A stretch of DNA of 64,000 nucleotides from Protaetiibacter mangrovi. Lineage in GTDB: Bacteria; Actinomycetota; Actinomycetes; Actinomycetales; Microbacteriaceae. The stretch is taken from assembly GCF_024752305.1 (NCBI RefSeq), contig NZ_JANTHX010000005.1, positions 213,050 to 277,049 of the forward strand. Direction: 5' to 3'. A program made the translations under genes and the position numbers. Within the stretch, counting starts at the first letter, position 1, and each line of letters begins with the position of its first letter. Below are positions 1-8,445 of this stretch, in pieces. The notes under the pieces were generated by a model. It worked only from the letters and a program-made list of their open reading frames with translations, did no database searches and was not told the origin of the DNA.

Positions 1-63
1 CGCCTCACGACCCGGCGCGGCCACATCCTGGTCAAGCGCCGCGCCTGGACGCTCTCCCGTTAG
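1..63 (+). CDS. 3' end of a gene that begins before the window (partial)
   Basis: Frame 1 is open from the first base to a TAG at 61-63 and gives 20 C-terminal residues rich in Arg and Lys, ending in TLSR. The stop overlaps the stop of the convergent flavoprotein gene, a common arrangement in this window. Too little is visible to name a family. It could also be chance open frame in GC-rich DNA. Confidence 0.4.
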   Translation, partial: RLTTRRGHILVKRRAWTLSR

Positions 64-1715
64 AGCGACGCGGCGATGGCGCGTCCGGCGGTGCGGCCCG
101 TGAAGAGGCAGCCGCCGAGGAAGGTGCCCTCGAGGGAGCGGTAGCCGTGCACGCCGCCGCCGCCGAAGCCGGCGGCCTCGCCCACCGCGTAGAGACCCGG
201 GATCGGCTTGCCCTTCGCGTCGAGCGCCTGCGCGTCGAGGTTGGTCTGGATGCCGCCGAGGCTCTTGCGGGTGAGCACGTGCAGCTTCACGGCGATGAGC
301 GGACGGTGCTTCTCGTCGAGGATCTTGTGCGGCTTCGCCACCCGGATGAGCTTGTCGCCCCGGTAGGTGCGGGCCCCGCGCACCGCCGTCACCTGGGCGT
401 CCTTGGTGAACGCGTTGTCGAGTTCGCGGTCGCGCGCCTCCAGCTCGTGCCGGATCGACTGCACGTCGAGCTCGACGTCGGGGGCGAGGCGCCGCATCCC
501 GGCGAACAGGTCGTCGAGCGAGTCGGCGACCACGAAGTCGGCACCCTGCTCCTTGAACGCCTCCACGGCATCCGTCGCGCCCTTGCCCAGGCGCTGGCGC
601 AGCAGCTCCTTGACGCTCCTGCCGGTCAGATCGGGGTTCTGCTCGGAGCCCGACAGGGCGAACTCCTTCTCGATGATCGACTGGTCGAGCACGAACCAGG
701 AGTGGTCGTGGCCGGTCTGCCGCAGGTACTCGAGCGTGCCGAGCGTGTCGAAACCGGGGAACAACGGAACGGGCAGGCGGTGCCCGGTGGCGTCGAACCA
801 CATGCTCGACGGACCGGGCAGGATGCGGATGCCGTGCATCGGCCACACGGGCGCGTAGTTCTCGATGCCCTCCACGTAGTGCCACATGCGGTCCTGGTTG
901 ACCAGTCGCGCCTTGGCCTTGGCGGCGATGCCCAGCATGCGGCCGTCGACGTGCGCCGGGACCCCCGACAGCATGTGGTCGGGGGCGGTGCCGAGCCACT
1001 CCGGCCAGTTCTCACGCACCAGCTCGTGGTTGCCGCCGATGCCGCCGGAGGCCACCACCACGGCGGCGGCGTTCACCTCGAAGTCGTCGAGCTCGTCGCG
1101 GTTCGACGCCTCGCCGCGCTCGGCGGGGTCGGGGGCGAGCACCTTCCCCGCGGCGCCGACGACGGCGCCCCCCTTGGTCACGAGACGGTCGACGCGGTGC
1201 CGGAAGCGCAGCTCCACGAGCCCCGACTCGACCCCCGCGCGGACCGTCTTGATGAACGGCTCCAGGATGCCGGGGCCGGTGCCCCAGGTGATGTGGAAGC
1301 GCGGCACGGAGTTGCCGTGGCCGCTCGCCGTGTAGCCGCCCCGCTCGGCCCAGCCGACCACGGGGAAGAACGAGACGCCCTTCTCGCGCAGCCAGGCCCG
1401 CTTCTCGCCCGCGGCGAAGGCGAGGTATGCCTCCGCCCATTCGCGGGCCCAGTCGTCCTCGGGGCGGTCGAACTCGGCGCTCGCGAACCAGTCCTGGCGG
1501 GCGAGCTCGTGCGAGTCCTTGACGCCCATGCGGCGCTGCTCGGGGGAGTCGATGAGGAAGAGCCCGCCGAACGACCACCACGCCTGACCGCCGACGCTCG
1601 CCTCGGGCTCCTGTTCGAGGATGAGCACCCTCTTGCCCGCGTCGACGAGTTCGGAGGCCGCCACGAGCCCCGCGAGTCCCGCCCCGATGATGATGGCGTC
1701 GGCCTGCTCCGGCAT
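60..1715 (-). CDS. FAD-binding dehydrogenase (fumarate reductase / KstD-like flavoprotein)
   Basis: A 551-residue flavoprotein of the FAD_binding_2 family, the one that holds fumarate reductase flavoproteins and 3-ketosteroid dehydrogenases. The N-terminus has the dinucleotide-binding motif IIIGAGLAGLVAA (residues 8-20) followed by an acidic strand end (LILEQEPE). A second FAD contact is visible near the C-terminus (GLYAVGEAAGFGGGGVHGYRS). A central GGIGGN stretch fits the same fold. No signal peptide is visible, so it is probably cytosolic. The substrate cannot be read from sequence; automatic pipelines usually call such proteins simply FAD-binding dehydrogenase. It is monocistronic, facing the haemoglobin gene's 3' end across about 60 bp. 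Confidence 0.85.
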   Translation of the reverse strand: MPEQADAIIIGAGLAGLVAASELVDAGKRVLILEQEPEASVGGQAWWSFGGLFLIDSPEQRRMGVKDSHELARQDWFASAEFDRPEDDWAREWAEAYLAFAAGEKRAWLREKGVSFFPVVGWAERGGYTASGHGNSVPRFHITWGTGPGILEPFIKTVRAGVESGLVELRFRHRVDRLVTKGGAVVGAAGKVLAPDPAERGEASNRDELDDFEVNAAAVVVASGGIGGNHELVRENWPEWLGTAPDHMLSGVPAHVDGRMLGIAAKAKARLVNQDRMWHYVEGIENYAPVWPMHGIRILPGPSSMWFDATGHRLPVPLFPGFDTLGTLEYLRQTGHDHSWFVLDQSIIEKEFALSGSEQNPDLTGRSVKELLRQRLGKGATDAVEAFKEQGADFVVADSLDDLFAGMRRLAPDVELDVQSIRHELEARDRELDNAFTKDAQVTAVRGARTYRGDKLIRVAKPHKILDEKHRPLIAVKLHVLTRKSLGGIQTNLDAQALDAKGKPIPGLYAVGEAAGFGGGGVHGYRSLEGTFLGGCLFTGRTAGRAIAASL

Positions 1716-1774
1716 CCGTTCCCCCGCGTCCCCTCTGAGTCGGTCAGTCGTCCAACACTATCCGGAGGAGGCTT

Positions 1775-2191
1775 CTACCCGGCGCGATTGACCATCGCGT
1801 GCGCGGCGCGCTCCAGATAATCCCAGAGCACCTGCTGCTGCATCGGGGCGAGCTCGAGCTCGTCGACCGCGGTGCGCATGTGGGCGAGCCAGTGGTCGCG
1901 CGCCTCGGGGCTGACCGGGAACGGCGCGTGCCGCATCCGCAGCCGCGGATGGCCGCGCTCCTGGCTGTAGGCGGTGGGCCCGCCCCAGTACTGCTCGAGG
2001 AATCCGGTCAGGCGCTGGATCGCGCCCTCGAGATCGTCCTCGGGGTACATCGGCCACAGCAGCTCGTCGCCGCGCACCCCCTCGTAGAAGCGGCGCACGA
2101 GGCGCTCGAAGGTGGCGCGGCCGCCGACCTCGGACCAGAAGCTGGAGCCGACGACGTCGCCGCCCTCACCCATCCGCAGCTGGAGGTTCAT
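1775..2191 (-). CDS. glbO: Group II truncated haemoglobin (trHbO)
   Basis: A 138-residue 2-on-2 haemoglobin that binds haem and probably handles O2 or NO. The segment PMYPEDDLEGA, then FLEQYWGGP and RGHPRLRMRHAPF, is nearly identical to mycobacterial GlbO. The proximal (F8) histidine is His88 in RMRH, and the group II Trp/Tyr signature is present. The start ATG overlaps the stop of the upstream MscS gene in an ATGA (2188-2191), which implies translational coupling. The protein fits the low-oxygen theme seen further along (DevRS, cytochrome bd). Confidence 0.92.
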   Translation of the reverse strand: MNLQLRMGEGGDVVGSSFWSEVGGRATFERLVRRFYEGVRGDELLWPMYPEDDLEGAIQRLTGFLEQYWGGPTAYSQERGHPRLRMRHAPFPVSPEARDHWLAHMRTAVDELELAPMQQQVLWDYLERAAHAMVNRAG

Positions 2192-3159
2192 GACTCGTCC
2201 TTCGGCTTCTCGAGCACGGGGAGCTGCGCGGTCTTCGGGGGGCGCGCCCCCCGAATCGAGCCGGCGCCCTCGAAGCCGGTGAGCACGATGGAGTTCAGCG
2301 CGGGGAGCTTGATGCCCGCGTCGTCGAGCGCGCGCTTCAGCCGCATCCGCAGTTCGCGCGCGACCTCGTCCTTGGCCGAGGTGCGGGTCTTGACGACCAG
2401 GCGGACGACGATCGCCTCCGCCGAGATCGACTCGATCCCCCAGACCTCCGGCTTCTCGATGACGAGGCGCTTCCACTTGGCCTCCGAAGTCATGCCGACC
2501 GCGGTGGCGAGGATGAGCGCCTCGACCTGGTCGATGTCCGACTCGTAGGGCACGGCGAGGTCGATGATGGCGCGCGCCCAGCCCTGCGAGAGGTTGCCGA
2601 CCCGCACGATCTCGCCGTTGCGCACGTGCCAGAGGGTGCCGTTCACGTCGCGGATGTCGGTGACGCGGATGCCGACCGCCTCCACGACCCCCGTCGCCGG
2701 TCCGAGGTCGACGACGTCGCCGACCCCCAGCTGGTCCTCGATGACCATGAAGAGGCCGTTGAGCACGTCCTTGACGATGTTCTGCGCGCCGAAGCCGAGG
2801 CCGGCGCCGATCGCGGCCGTGATGAGCGAGAACGCGCCCACGGCATCCGGGGCGATGGTGGTGATCACGAGCAGCGCCGCCACGATGACGATCACCGTCG
2901 TGACGACGCTCGAGAGCACGCCGCCGAGCGTGCGCGTGCGCTGCACGACGCGCACCGCGGCGAGCGGGGTCGCGTTGAGCGCCTGGGTGTCCTCGACGCC
3001 CTGCTTCTTCTTGACGCCGGTGACGATGGAGCGCACGGTGCGGTTGATCACGAACTGCAGCACGAGTCGCACGAGCACGGCGACGACGACGATGAGGAGC
3101 ACCTCGATGGGGGTCTGCCAGGGGCCGAGCCCCTGCCACCATGCGGCGAGTCCGTCCAT
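2188..3159 (-). CDS. MscS-family mechanosensitive ion channel
   Basis: A 323-residue small-conductance mechanosensitive channel that releases solutes on membrane tension. Three hydrophobic segments are visible, at about residues 18-40, 80-100 and 105-130. The last is the pore helix with the Gly/Ala-rich pattern AAIGAGLGFGAQNIVKD typical of MscS TM3. The beta domain follows (GDVVDLGPATGVVEAVGIR), then an alpha/beta cytoplasmic vestibule and a proline- and lysine-rich tail. It is cotranscribed with glbO through a 4-bp overlap. Pairing of MscS with GlbO has no obvious functional reason. Confidence 0.9.
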   Translation of the reverse strand: MDGLAAWWQGLGPWQTPIEVLLIVVVAVLVRLVLQFVINRTVRSIVTGVKKKQGVEDTQALNATPLAAVRVVQRTRTLGGVLSSVVTTVIVIVAALLVITTIAPDAVGAFSLITAAIGAGLGFGAQNIVKDVLNGLFMVIEDQLGVGDVVDLGPATGVVEAVGIRVTDIRDVNGTLWHVRNGEIVRVGNLSQGWARAIIDLAVPYESDIDQVEALILATAVGMTSEAKWKRLVIEKPEVWGIESISAEAIVVRLVVKTRTSAKDEVARELRMRLKRALDDAGIKLPALNSIVLTGFEGAGSIRGARPPKTAQLPVLEKPKDES

Positions 3160-3226
3160 GCGTCCAGCCTAACGGGGCACGGGGTGCGCGCCGTCCCGCC
3201 GGGCTCGGAGGGGCGGCGACGGGGGC

Positions 3227-3625
3227 TCAGCTGAGCCAGCCCTCGGTGATGTCCGCCGCGCGCAGCTTGATCCGCGCCATCCCGAGGTCCGACCTGGCCC
3301 GGTCGAGCACCAGCAGGATGAACACGTTGGGGTACGCCGCCACCGGCCGGAGGATGTGGTACTGACTGGTGAGGGTCACCAGGACGTCCTCGATCCCGTC
3401 GTCCAGGTCGAGCCAGGTCAGGGTGCGCCGCATGGCGCGCACGACCTCGGTGTGACAGGCGGCCGCGAGATCGACGTCCATGCCGGATCCGCACTGCGAG
3501 AGCACCATGCCGGAGTCGCTGTCGACGACGGCGGCGCACATGGCGCCCTCGATCGCGAGGAGGGCCGCGACGGCCGCATCCGCCGTGTTCCGCGCCTCGT
3601 CCGGGTCGAGCTCCTCGGGCTGCAT
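3227..3625 (-). CDS. Roadblock/LC7-domain protein A
   Basis: A 132-residue Roadblock/LC7 protein of the small fold that binds or regulates Ras-like GTPases. The core runs AMCAAVVDSDSGMVLSQCGSG, then TSQYHILRP and LDRARSDLGMARIKL. It closely parallels the protein at 7067-7426, making one of two Roadblock subtypes here. A frame extends 21 residues further upstream, but ATG at 3625 is preferred because ggaggag lies 5 bases before it. The gene is separate from the main GTPase cassettes, but its upstream region holds the same C5-N4-G5 motif. The GTPase partner is inferred, not shown. Confidence 0.85.
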   Translation of the reverse strand: MQPEELDPDEARNTADAAVAALLAIEGAMCAAVVDSDSGMVLSQCGSGMDVDLAAACHTEVVRAMRRTLTWLDLDDGIEDVLVTLTSQYHILRPVAAYPNVFILLVLDRARSDLGMARIKLRAADITEGWLS

Positions 3626-3724
3626 GGGCTCCTCCGTGCCATCGGGTCGCGGGCGGCCGTCGGCCGCCCGCCGCGATGTGGTCGACACGGTCGACGATAG
3701 GGACGGGGTACGCTCGGGCTCTCA

Positions 3725-3738
3725 CCCCCGAGCGGGGG
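3725..3738. promoter_or_regulatory. C5-N4-G5 motif upstream of Roadblock A
   Basis: The sequence reads CCCCC-GAGC-GGGGG, about 100 bp upstream of the Roadblock A start. It lies in a divergent intergenic region, so it cannot be a terminator. Similar motifs lie at 9582, 11550 and 36360, upstream of DUF2510 genes. A shared operator or promoter element is an inference. Confidence 0.4.
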
Positions 3739-3787
3739 TCGGGGTGCGTCCGCAGCTCTCGCGCTCCCAGCGGATCCGCAGCCAGGC

Positions 3788-3803
3788 ATACCCCCGGGGG
3801 TAT
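3788..3803. promoter_or_regulatory. CsoR/CstR-type operator
   Basis: The perfect 16-bp palindrome ATACCCCCGGGGGTAT ends 11 bases before the ATG of the CoA-disulfide reductase gene. A/T-flanked C-tract/G-tract palindromes are the usual operators of CsoR-family repressors, and such a repressor is encoded in the same operon at 5819-6097. It would overlap the promoter or the start of the transcript. Autoregulation is the simplest reading. Confidence 0.75.
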
Positions 3804-3814
3804 ATCGTGAGGGC

Positions 3815-5470
3815 ATGAGCACCACACGTCGCATCGTGATCGTCGGCGGCGTCGCCGCCGGGATGTCGGCCGCCACGCGGCTGCGCCGCCTCGACGAGAC
3901 GGCGAGCATCACCGTGATCGAGCGCGGCGCCGAGGTGTCGTGCGCGACGTGCGGGATGCCGTACCACCTGGGCGGCGTGATCTCGGATCGCGAGGCGCTC
4001 ACCCTCCAGACGCCCGAGCGCCTGCGTGCGCGGTTCGCGCTCGACGTGCGCGTGCGCACGGAGGTCGTCGAGATCGACCGTGCGGCGCGGGCGATCGTGC
4101 TCCACGGGCCGGACGGTGTCGAGCGCCTCGACTACGACGAGCTCGTGCTGGCCACCGGGGCGGCGGCCGTACGGCCGGGCATCCCGGGGGACGAGCGGGC
4201 GCACGTGCTGCGCAGCACGACCGACCTGGACGCGATCATGGCCGCGCTCGCCGACCACCCGCAACGCGCGGTCGTGCTCGGCGGCGGATACGTCGGTCTC
4301 GAGGTCGCCGAGAACCTGCGCGCCCGGGGCATGGAGGTCGCGGTCGTGCAGCGCGGACCGCAGCTGCTCACCGGCTTCGACCCCGAGATGGCCGAGCCCG
4401 TGGCCCGTGCCGCACGGGACGCGGGGGTCGCGCTGCATCTCGGCACCGAGGCCGTCGCGATCGACGAGGACGCGGTGCGGCTCGCCGACGGATCGGTGCT
4501 CCCCGCCGAGCTCGTCATCGCGGCGCTCGGGGTGCGCCCCGAGTCGTGGCTCGCCCGCCGCGCCGGGCTCGAGCTCGGCGCATCGGGCGGCGTGCTCGTG
4601 GATGAGCAGTTCCGCTCGAGCGACCCGGCGATCCGCGCCGTCGGCGATGTCGCCGAGAAGACGGATGCCGTGCTCGGCGGCACGCGGTCGCTGCCGCTCG
4701 CGGGACCGGCGAACCTGCACGGCCGCCTGGTCGCCGACGCCCTCGCCGGGCACCGCGTCGTCGCCCCGGCCTCCATCGGCGTCGCCATCGTGCAGGCCTT
4801 CGGCGTCACCGCCGCGACGGCCGGTGCGAGCGAGGCGCGCCTGCGCGCCGCCGGGCGACCCCACCGCGTCATCCACACCCATCCGCTGCACCACGCCGGC
4901 TACTACCCCGGCGCCGTCCCCCTGTCGCTGAAGCTCCTCGTCGACCTCGTCGACGACCGCATCCTCGGGGCGCAGGCCGTCGGCCGGGAGGGGGTCGACC
5001 GACGGATCGACGTGCTCGCCACCGCGATGCGCGGCGGCATCCCCGCGAGCGGCCTGGCCGAGCTGGAGCTCGCGTACGCGCCGCAGTTCGGCTCCGCGAA
5101 GGACCCGGTGAACATGCTCGGCTACGTCGCCGACAACCGCCGGACGGGGGAGCGCGCGATCCAGTGGCACGAGCTCGACGCGGCGCTCGCCGACGGCGCG
5201 CGGCTGGTGGACGTGCGCGCGGCGGGGCAGCTCGCGGAGGGGCTCATCCCCGGGGCGGAGTGGATCCCGGTCGAGCAGCTCCGGGATCGGGTGGACGAGC
5301 TGCGCGGCACCCGCGTGATCGTGCACTGCCGGGTGGGACAGGGCGCGCACACCGCGGCGAGCCTGCTCGCGGCTCACGGAATCGACGTCGTGAACCTCGA
5401 CGGCGGCTACCTGACCTGGCGCGACGGACACGCCGCCCGCGCCCTGACCGGCGAGCCCGCGCTCGCCTGA
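3815..5470 (+). CDS. CoA-disulfide reductase with C-terminal rhodanese domain (CoADR-RHD)
   Basis: A 551-residue FAD- and NAD(P)H-dependent disulfide or persulfide reductase. It has an N-terminal FAD motif (VGGVAAGMSAATRLRR), a redox Cys46 in ATCGMPY matching the single active Cys of CoA-disulfide reductase, and an NAD-binding motif LGGGYVGLEVAENLR near residue 155. A dimerisation domain follows, then a rhodanese domain from about residue 447 with active Cys505 in HCRVGQGA. CoADR-RHD fusions reduce CoA persulfide and polysulfide. With the rhodanese and CstR-like genes downstream it forms a reactive-sulfur detoxification operon. Extra Cys43 lies next to the redox Cys. Confidence 0.92.
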   Translation: MSTTRRIVIVGGVAAGMSAATRLRRLDETASITVIERGAEVSCATCGMPYHLGGVISDREALTLQTPERLRARFALDVRVRTEVVEIDRAARAIVLHGPDGVERLDYDELVLATGAAAVRPGIPGDERAHVLRSTTDLDAIMAALADHPQRAVVLGGGYVGLEVAENLRARGMEVAVVQRGPQLLTGFDPEMAEPVARAARDAGVALHLGTEAVAIDEDAVRLADGSVLPAELVIAALGVRPESWLARRAGLELGASGGVLVDEQFRSSDPAIRAVGDVAEKTDAVLGGTRSLPLAGPANLHGRLVADALAGHRVVAPASIGVAIVQAFGVTAATAGASEARLRAAGRPHRVIHTHPLHHAGYYPGAVPLSLKLLVDLVDDRILGAQAVGREGVDRRIDVLATAMRGGIPASGLAELELAYAPQFGSAKDPVNMLGYVADNRRTGERAIQWHELDAALADGARLVDVRAAGQLAEGLIPGAEWIPVEQLRDRVDELRGTRVIVHCRVGQGAHTAASLLAAHGIDVVNLDGGYLTWRDGHAARALTGEPALA

Positions 5471-5481
5471 ACGGAGACGAC

Positions 5482-6097
<616 letters not shown>

Positions 6098-6110
6098 GCG
6101 CCTGAGCGCC

Positions 6111-6911
6111 TCAGCGGGCGGCGGGCTCGACGATCTCGAGCACGCCCATGAGGCTCAGCGCGTTGATGAGCGCGCGCGTCGGCTCGATCGAGCGGCCGGT
6201 GAACCCCGCGAGCTGCTCGACGGTGAACGTGCCGTTGCTGAGCATCGCGGCCTGACGCAGCGGATCGGTCTCGGGGGTCATCCCGGACAGGTCCGGCCAC
6301 CGGCGCATCCGGTACGCGTCGCCCGAGCGCACCCACGGTGCGGGGCCGTCGGTGAACGCGGCGAACCCGATCTTCCAGAGCAGCCCGTCGACGGAGGGGC
6401 GCGCGCCCGTCCGGACCGGCGCGGTGGCGTCGACGATGCGCACCGCCACGGCCACGGACGCCGGCTCGGCGGGGAACCGGTCGAGACCGAGCTCCCAGGT
6501 GTAGGTGCCGTCGCGCAGATCGATCTCGAGCGGCGGGTGACCCGCGATCTCCACGTCGAGCACGGTCGGCACCCCGGCCGCGCGCATCGAGTGGATCGTG
6601 AGGGCGGCTCCGCCCCATCCGCGGGCGGGAGCCGAGGTGCCCGCCGTGATCGCGGCGGGTCCGGCCGGTGCGGTCGGCAGCGGGGTCGCGGGCACGCCGG
6701 GCTCGCCGGCGGAGGCGACCTCGTCGAGGGTCGGTTCCGGCAGCGTCTCCTCGTCGGCGGGGTCGGCGAAGGTGAGCGTGGGCGCCGCGAAAAGCGGTCG
6801 CCGGGCTTCGGAGGTGTGCTCGGCCCAGCCCTGGCCATCCCACCATCGCAACTGGGGGAGGCCCAGCGGATCGGGATACCAGCCGGCTGGGACCTGTCGG
6901 TCGTCAGTCAC
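6111..6911 (-). CDS. DUF2510 protein with conserved C-terminal HTH-like domain (solo copy)
   Basis: A 266-residue protein. Residues 8-33 are a DUF2510 domain (GWYPDPLGLPQLRWWDGQGW), a short Trp-rich module of actinobacterial proteins of unknown role. A Pro/Ala-rich linker follows, then about 170 residues shared with the proteins at 8445-9470 and 10575-11450. They end in a helix-turn-helix-like stretch (FTVEQLAGFTGRSIEPTRALINALSLMGVL). Unlike the two cassette copies it lacks the basic LFxRLRxR tail and has no adjoining GTPase gene. A hairpin at 7024-7054 separates it from the Roadblock gene upstream. It faces cstR tail to tail. Function unknown. Confidence 0.8.
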   Translation of the reverse strand: MTDDRQVPAGWYPDPLGLPQLRWWDGQGWAEHTSEARRPLFAAPTLTFADPADEETLPEPTLDEVASAGEPGVPATPLPTAPAGPAAITAGTSAPARGWGGAALTIHSMRAAGVPTVLDVEIAGHPPLEIDLRDGTYTWELGLDRFPAEPASVAVAVRIVDATAPVRTGARPSVDGLLWKIGFAAFTDGPAPWVRSGDAYRMRRWPDLSGMTPETDPLRQAAMLSNGTFTVEQLAGFTGRSIEPTRALINALSLMGVLEIVEPAAR

Positions 6912-7023
6912 GGGGTTCTTCGTCGTCGAGGGGGAGGGGCGCCGATGGGCGCCGATCAGCGCGCGCGGCGCGCCGACGACATGCTAGCGGAACCCGCAGG
7001 GGGTGCGCGTGCCCCGAACGGGT

Positions 7024-7054
7024 GACGCCCCGAGCCGGGTGGGCTCGGGGCGTC
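7024..7054 (-). terminator. Hairpin terminator after Roadblock B
   Basis: A perfect 13-bp stem (gacgccccgagcc / ggctcggggcgtc) with a 5-base loop lies just after the stop of the Roadblock gene at 7067-7426. No T-tract follows. It probably ends the cassette transcript before the solo DUF2510 gene. Confidence 0.6.
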
Positions 7055-7066
7055 GGCGGCGCGGGA

Positions 7067-7426
7067 TCAGAGCTCGATCCCGGCGTCCGCCTCCTTCGCC
7101 TTGATGCGCGCGAGCGCCAGGTTCGCCTTGGCGCGGTCGAGCACGAGGTAGAGGAACACCTCGGGGGTCGCCCGCAGCGGGCGGATGATGTGGTACTGGC
7201 TCGAGAGGGTCACGAGGATGTCCTCGATCGCGTCGTCGAGGCCGAGCGACTTCATGGTGCGCAGCTTCGCGCGCACCACCTCGGTGTTGCCGGCTGAGGC
7301 GACCTCGAGGTCGAGGCCGCTGCCCGCCTCGGCGAGCAGCATGCCGGACGCGCTGTCGACGACGGCGGCGCACATGGCGCCGTCGACCGTCAGCAGCCCG
7401 GCGAGGGTCTGGGACAGATTGGACAC
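7067..7426 (-). CDS. Roadblock/LC7-domain protein B
   Basis: A 119-residue Roadblock protein of the same subtype as the one at 3227-3625. Shared segments include GAMCAAVVDSxSGM, SQYHIxRP and LDRAKANLALARIKA. It begins 42 bases after the stop of Roadblock C and lies in the same direction, so it is probably the last gene of the second GTPase cassette. A hairpin follows its stop. It may supply a second, different Roadblock subunit to the GTPase encoded at 7888-8445. Its position in the operon is seen; the interaction is inferred. Confidence 0.85.
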   Translation of the reverse strand: MSNLSQTLAGLLTVDGAMCAAVVDSASGMLLAEAGSGLDLEVASAGNTEVVRAKLRTMKSLGLDDAIEDILVTLSSQYHIIRPLRATPEVFLYLVLDRAKANLALARIKAKEADAGIEL

Positions 7427-7468
7427 AGCGGTTCCTTCGGGTTCGGGTTGGGTGAGGGAAATCTGAGG

Positions 7469-7891
7469 TCAGCGCGCGGAGGCGAGCTCGGCGCTGAGTT
7501 CGTCGGCGAGCTTGCGCGACACCGAGATGGCCTTGCCGACCGTCTCGTCGTCGTCGAAGACCCCCGCGAGGATGATCGGCTGGTTCGCGATCCGGCGCAG
7601 CAGCACGCGGCCGTGGTGGGCCTCGATGAGCGCGTACTCCGAGTCGCCGAGGCCGAGCTCGCGCGCGATGGCCTCCCCGAGCGCCTGGAGGGAGCTCGCC
7701 ATGCTCGCGAGGCGCTCGTCGGTGCCGCCGTGCTGGGTGGCGCGCGCGATCTCGAAGCCGTCGTCGGTCAGCAGCAGGGCGCCGACGAGGGAGGGCAGCA
7801 GCTCGCGCAGGCCCGCGAGGGCGCGGATGGAGGCGTCGATCACGACCGGGTCGCGATGGGCCGCCACCACCTCGGTCTCGGTCTCGCTCAT
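7469..7891 (-). CDS. Roadblock/LC7-domain protein C (cassette 2)
   Basis: A 140-residue Roadblock protein of the second subtype, like CvnB of streptomycete conservons. The features are GALLLTDDGFEIAR at about residues 37-50, DERLASMASSLQALGEAIAREL, and a C-terminal strand-helix half. It is close to the protein at 9623-10027. Its ATG overlaps the stop of the GTPase gene in ATGA (7888-7891), so it is translationally coupled to its presumed partner. The longer frame running through the GTPase gene is an artefact. It probably forms a homodimer that acts on or senses the GTPase state; this is inference from the family. Confidence 0.88.
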   Translation of the reverse strand: MSETETEVVAAHRDPVVIDASIRALAGLRELLPSLVGALLLTDDGFEIARATQHGGTDERLASMASSLQALGEAIARELGLGDSEYALIEAHHGRVLLRRIANQPIILAGVFDDDETVGKAISVSRKLADELSAELASAR

Positions 7892-8445
7892 CGGCTCGCC
7901 CTCATCATTTCCGCTCGCTCCTCGACATCCGAGATCAGCGCCATCAGCATCGTCCGCATCTGCTCGTAGTCGCGCGCGTCCACCGCGAACACGGGGATCG
8001 ACCGCTCGGGCAGCAGGGCGCTCGCGACCGTGCGCACGCGGTCGACGACGTCCCGGGGCCCCAGCTCGCTGCGGGTGATGCCGATCACGAGGCCGCCGCG
8101 GTTGGCGAGGTCGAGGAACGCGCCCAGCTGGTCGCCGACGGCGACGACCGGGTTGGGGGCGTCGGCGTGGATCAGCAGCATGAGGCCCATGGCGCGCTGC
8201 TGCAGGATCGTCCACATGAAGTCGAAGCGGCTCTGGCCGGGAACGCCGTAGAGGCGGATCTTGTCGTCGAGCCCGACCGCGATCTCGCCGTAGTCGAGAG
8301 CGACGGTCGTCGTGTCCTTGTCGGCCTGGAGGCGGTCGGTGTTGGCCGCCTCGGTGCTGACGACGTCGATCTCGCTGAGGGTGCGGATGGCGGTCGTCTT
8401 GCCGGCGCCCATCGGGCCGGCGAACAGGATCACGTGCTCGGGCAT
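7888..8445 (-). CDS. Ras-like small GTPase of the Cvn/MglA type (cassette 2)
   Basis: A 185-residue P-loop GTPase. The Walker A motif is GPMGAGKTT at residues 10-18. A switch-region stretch TTTVALDYGE and a switch II motif LYGVPGQSRFDFMW (about 65-78) are close to the CvnD family. The base-recognition motif, NKxD in most GTPases, reads TRSE at 124-127, so nucleotide specificity may be altered. FAVDARD near the end fits the G5 position. The ATG overlaps the stop of the DUF2510 gene in TGATG (8443-8447), and its own stop overlaps the Roadblock start. No lipid-attachment signal is visible, so it is presumably cytosolic. Confidence 0.9.
   Translation of the reverse strand: MPEHVILFAGPMGAGKTTAIRTLSEIDVVSTEAANTDRLQADKDTTTVALDYGEIAVGLDDKIRLYGVPGQSRFDFMWTILQQRAMGLMLLIHADAPNPVVAVGDQLGAFLDLANRGGLVIGITRSELGPRDVVDRVRTVASALLPERSIPVFAVDARDYEQMRTMLMALISDVEERAEMMRASR

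Noticed and set aside
147-1820. Open frame of 557 codons on the plus strand
   Set aside because: It is antisense to the FAD dehydrogenase, whose motifs are clear.
3626-3688. 21-residue extension of Roadblock A
   Set aside because: ATG at 3625 has a strong ribosome site, and the extension is Arg/Gly-rich and not seen in Roadblock B.
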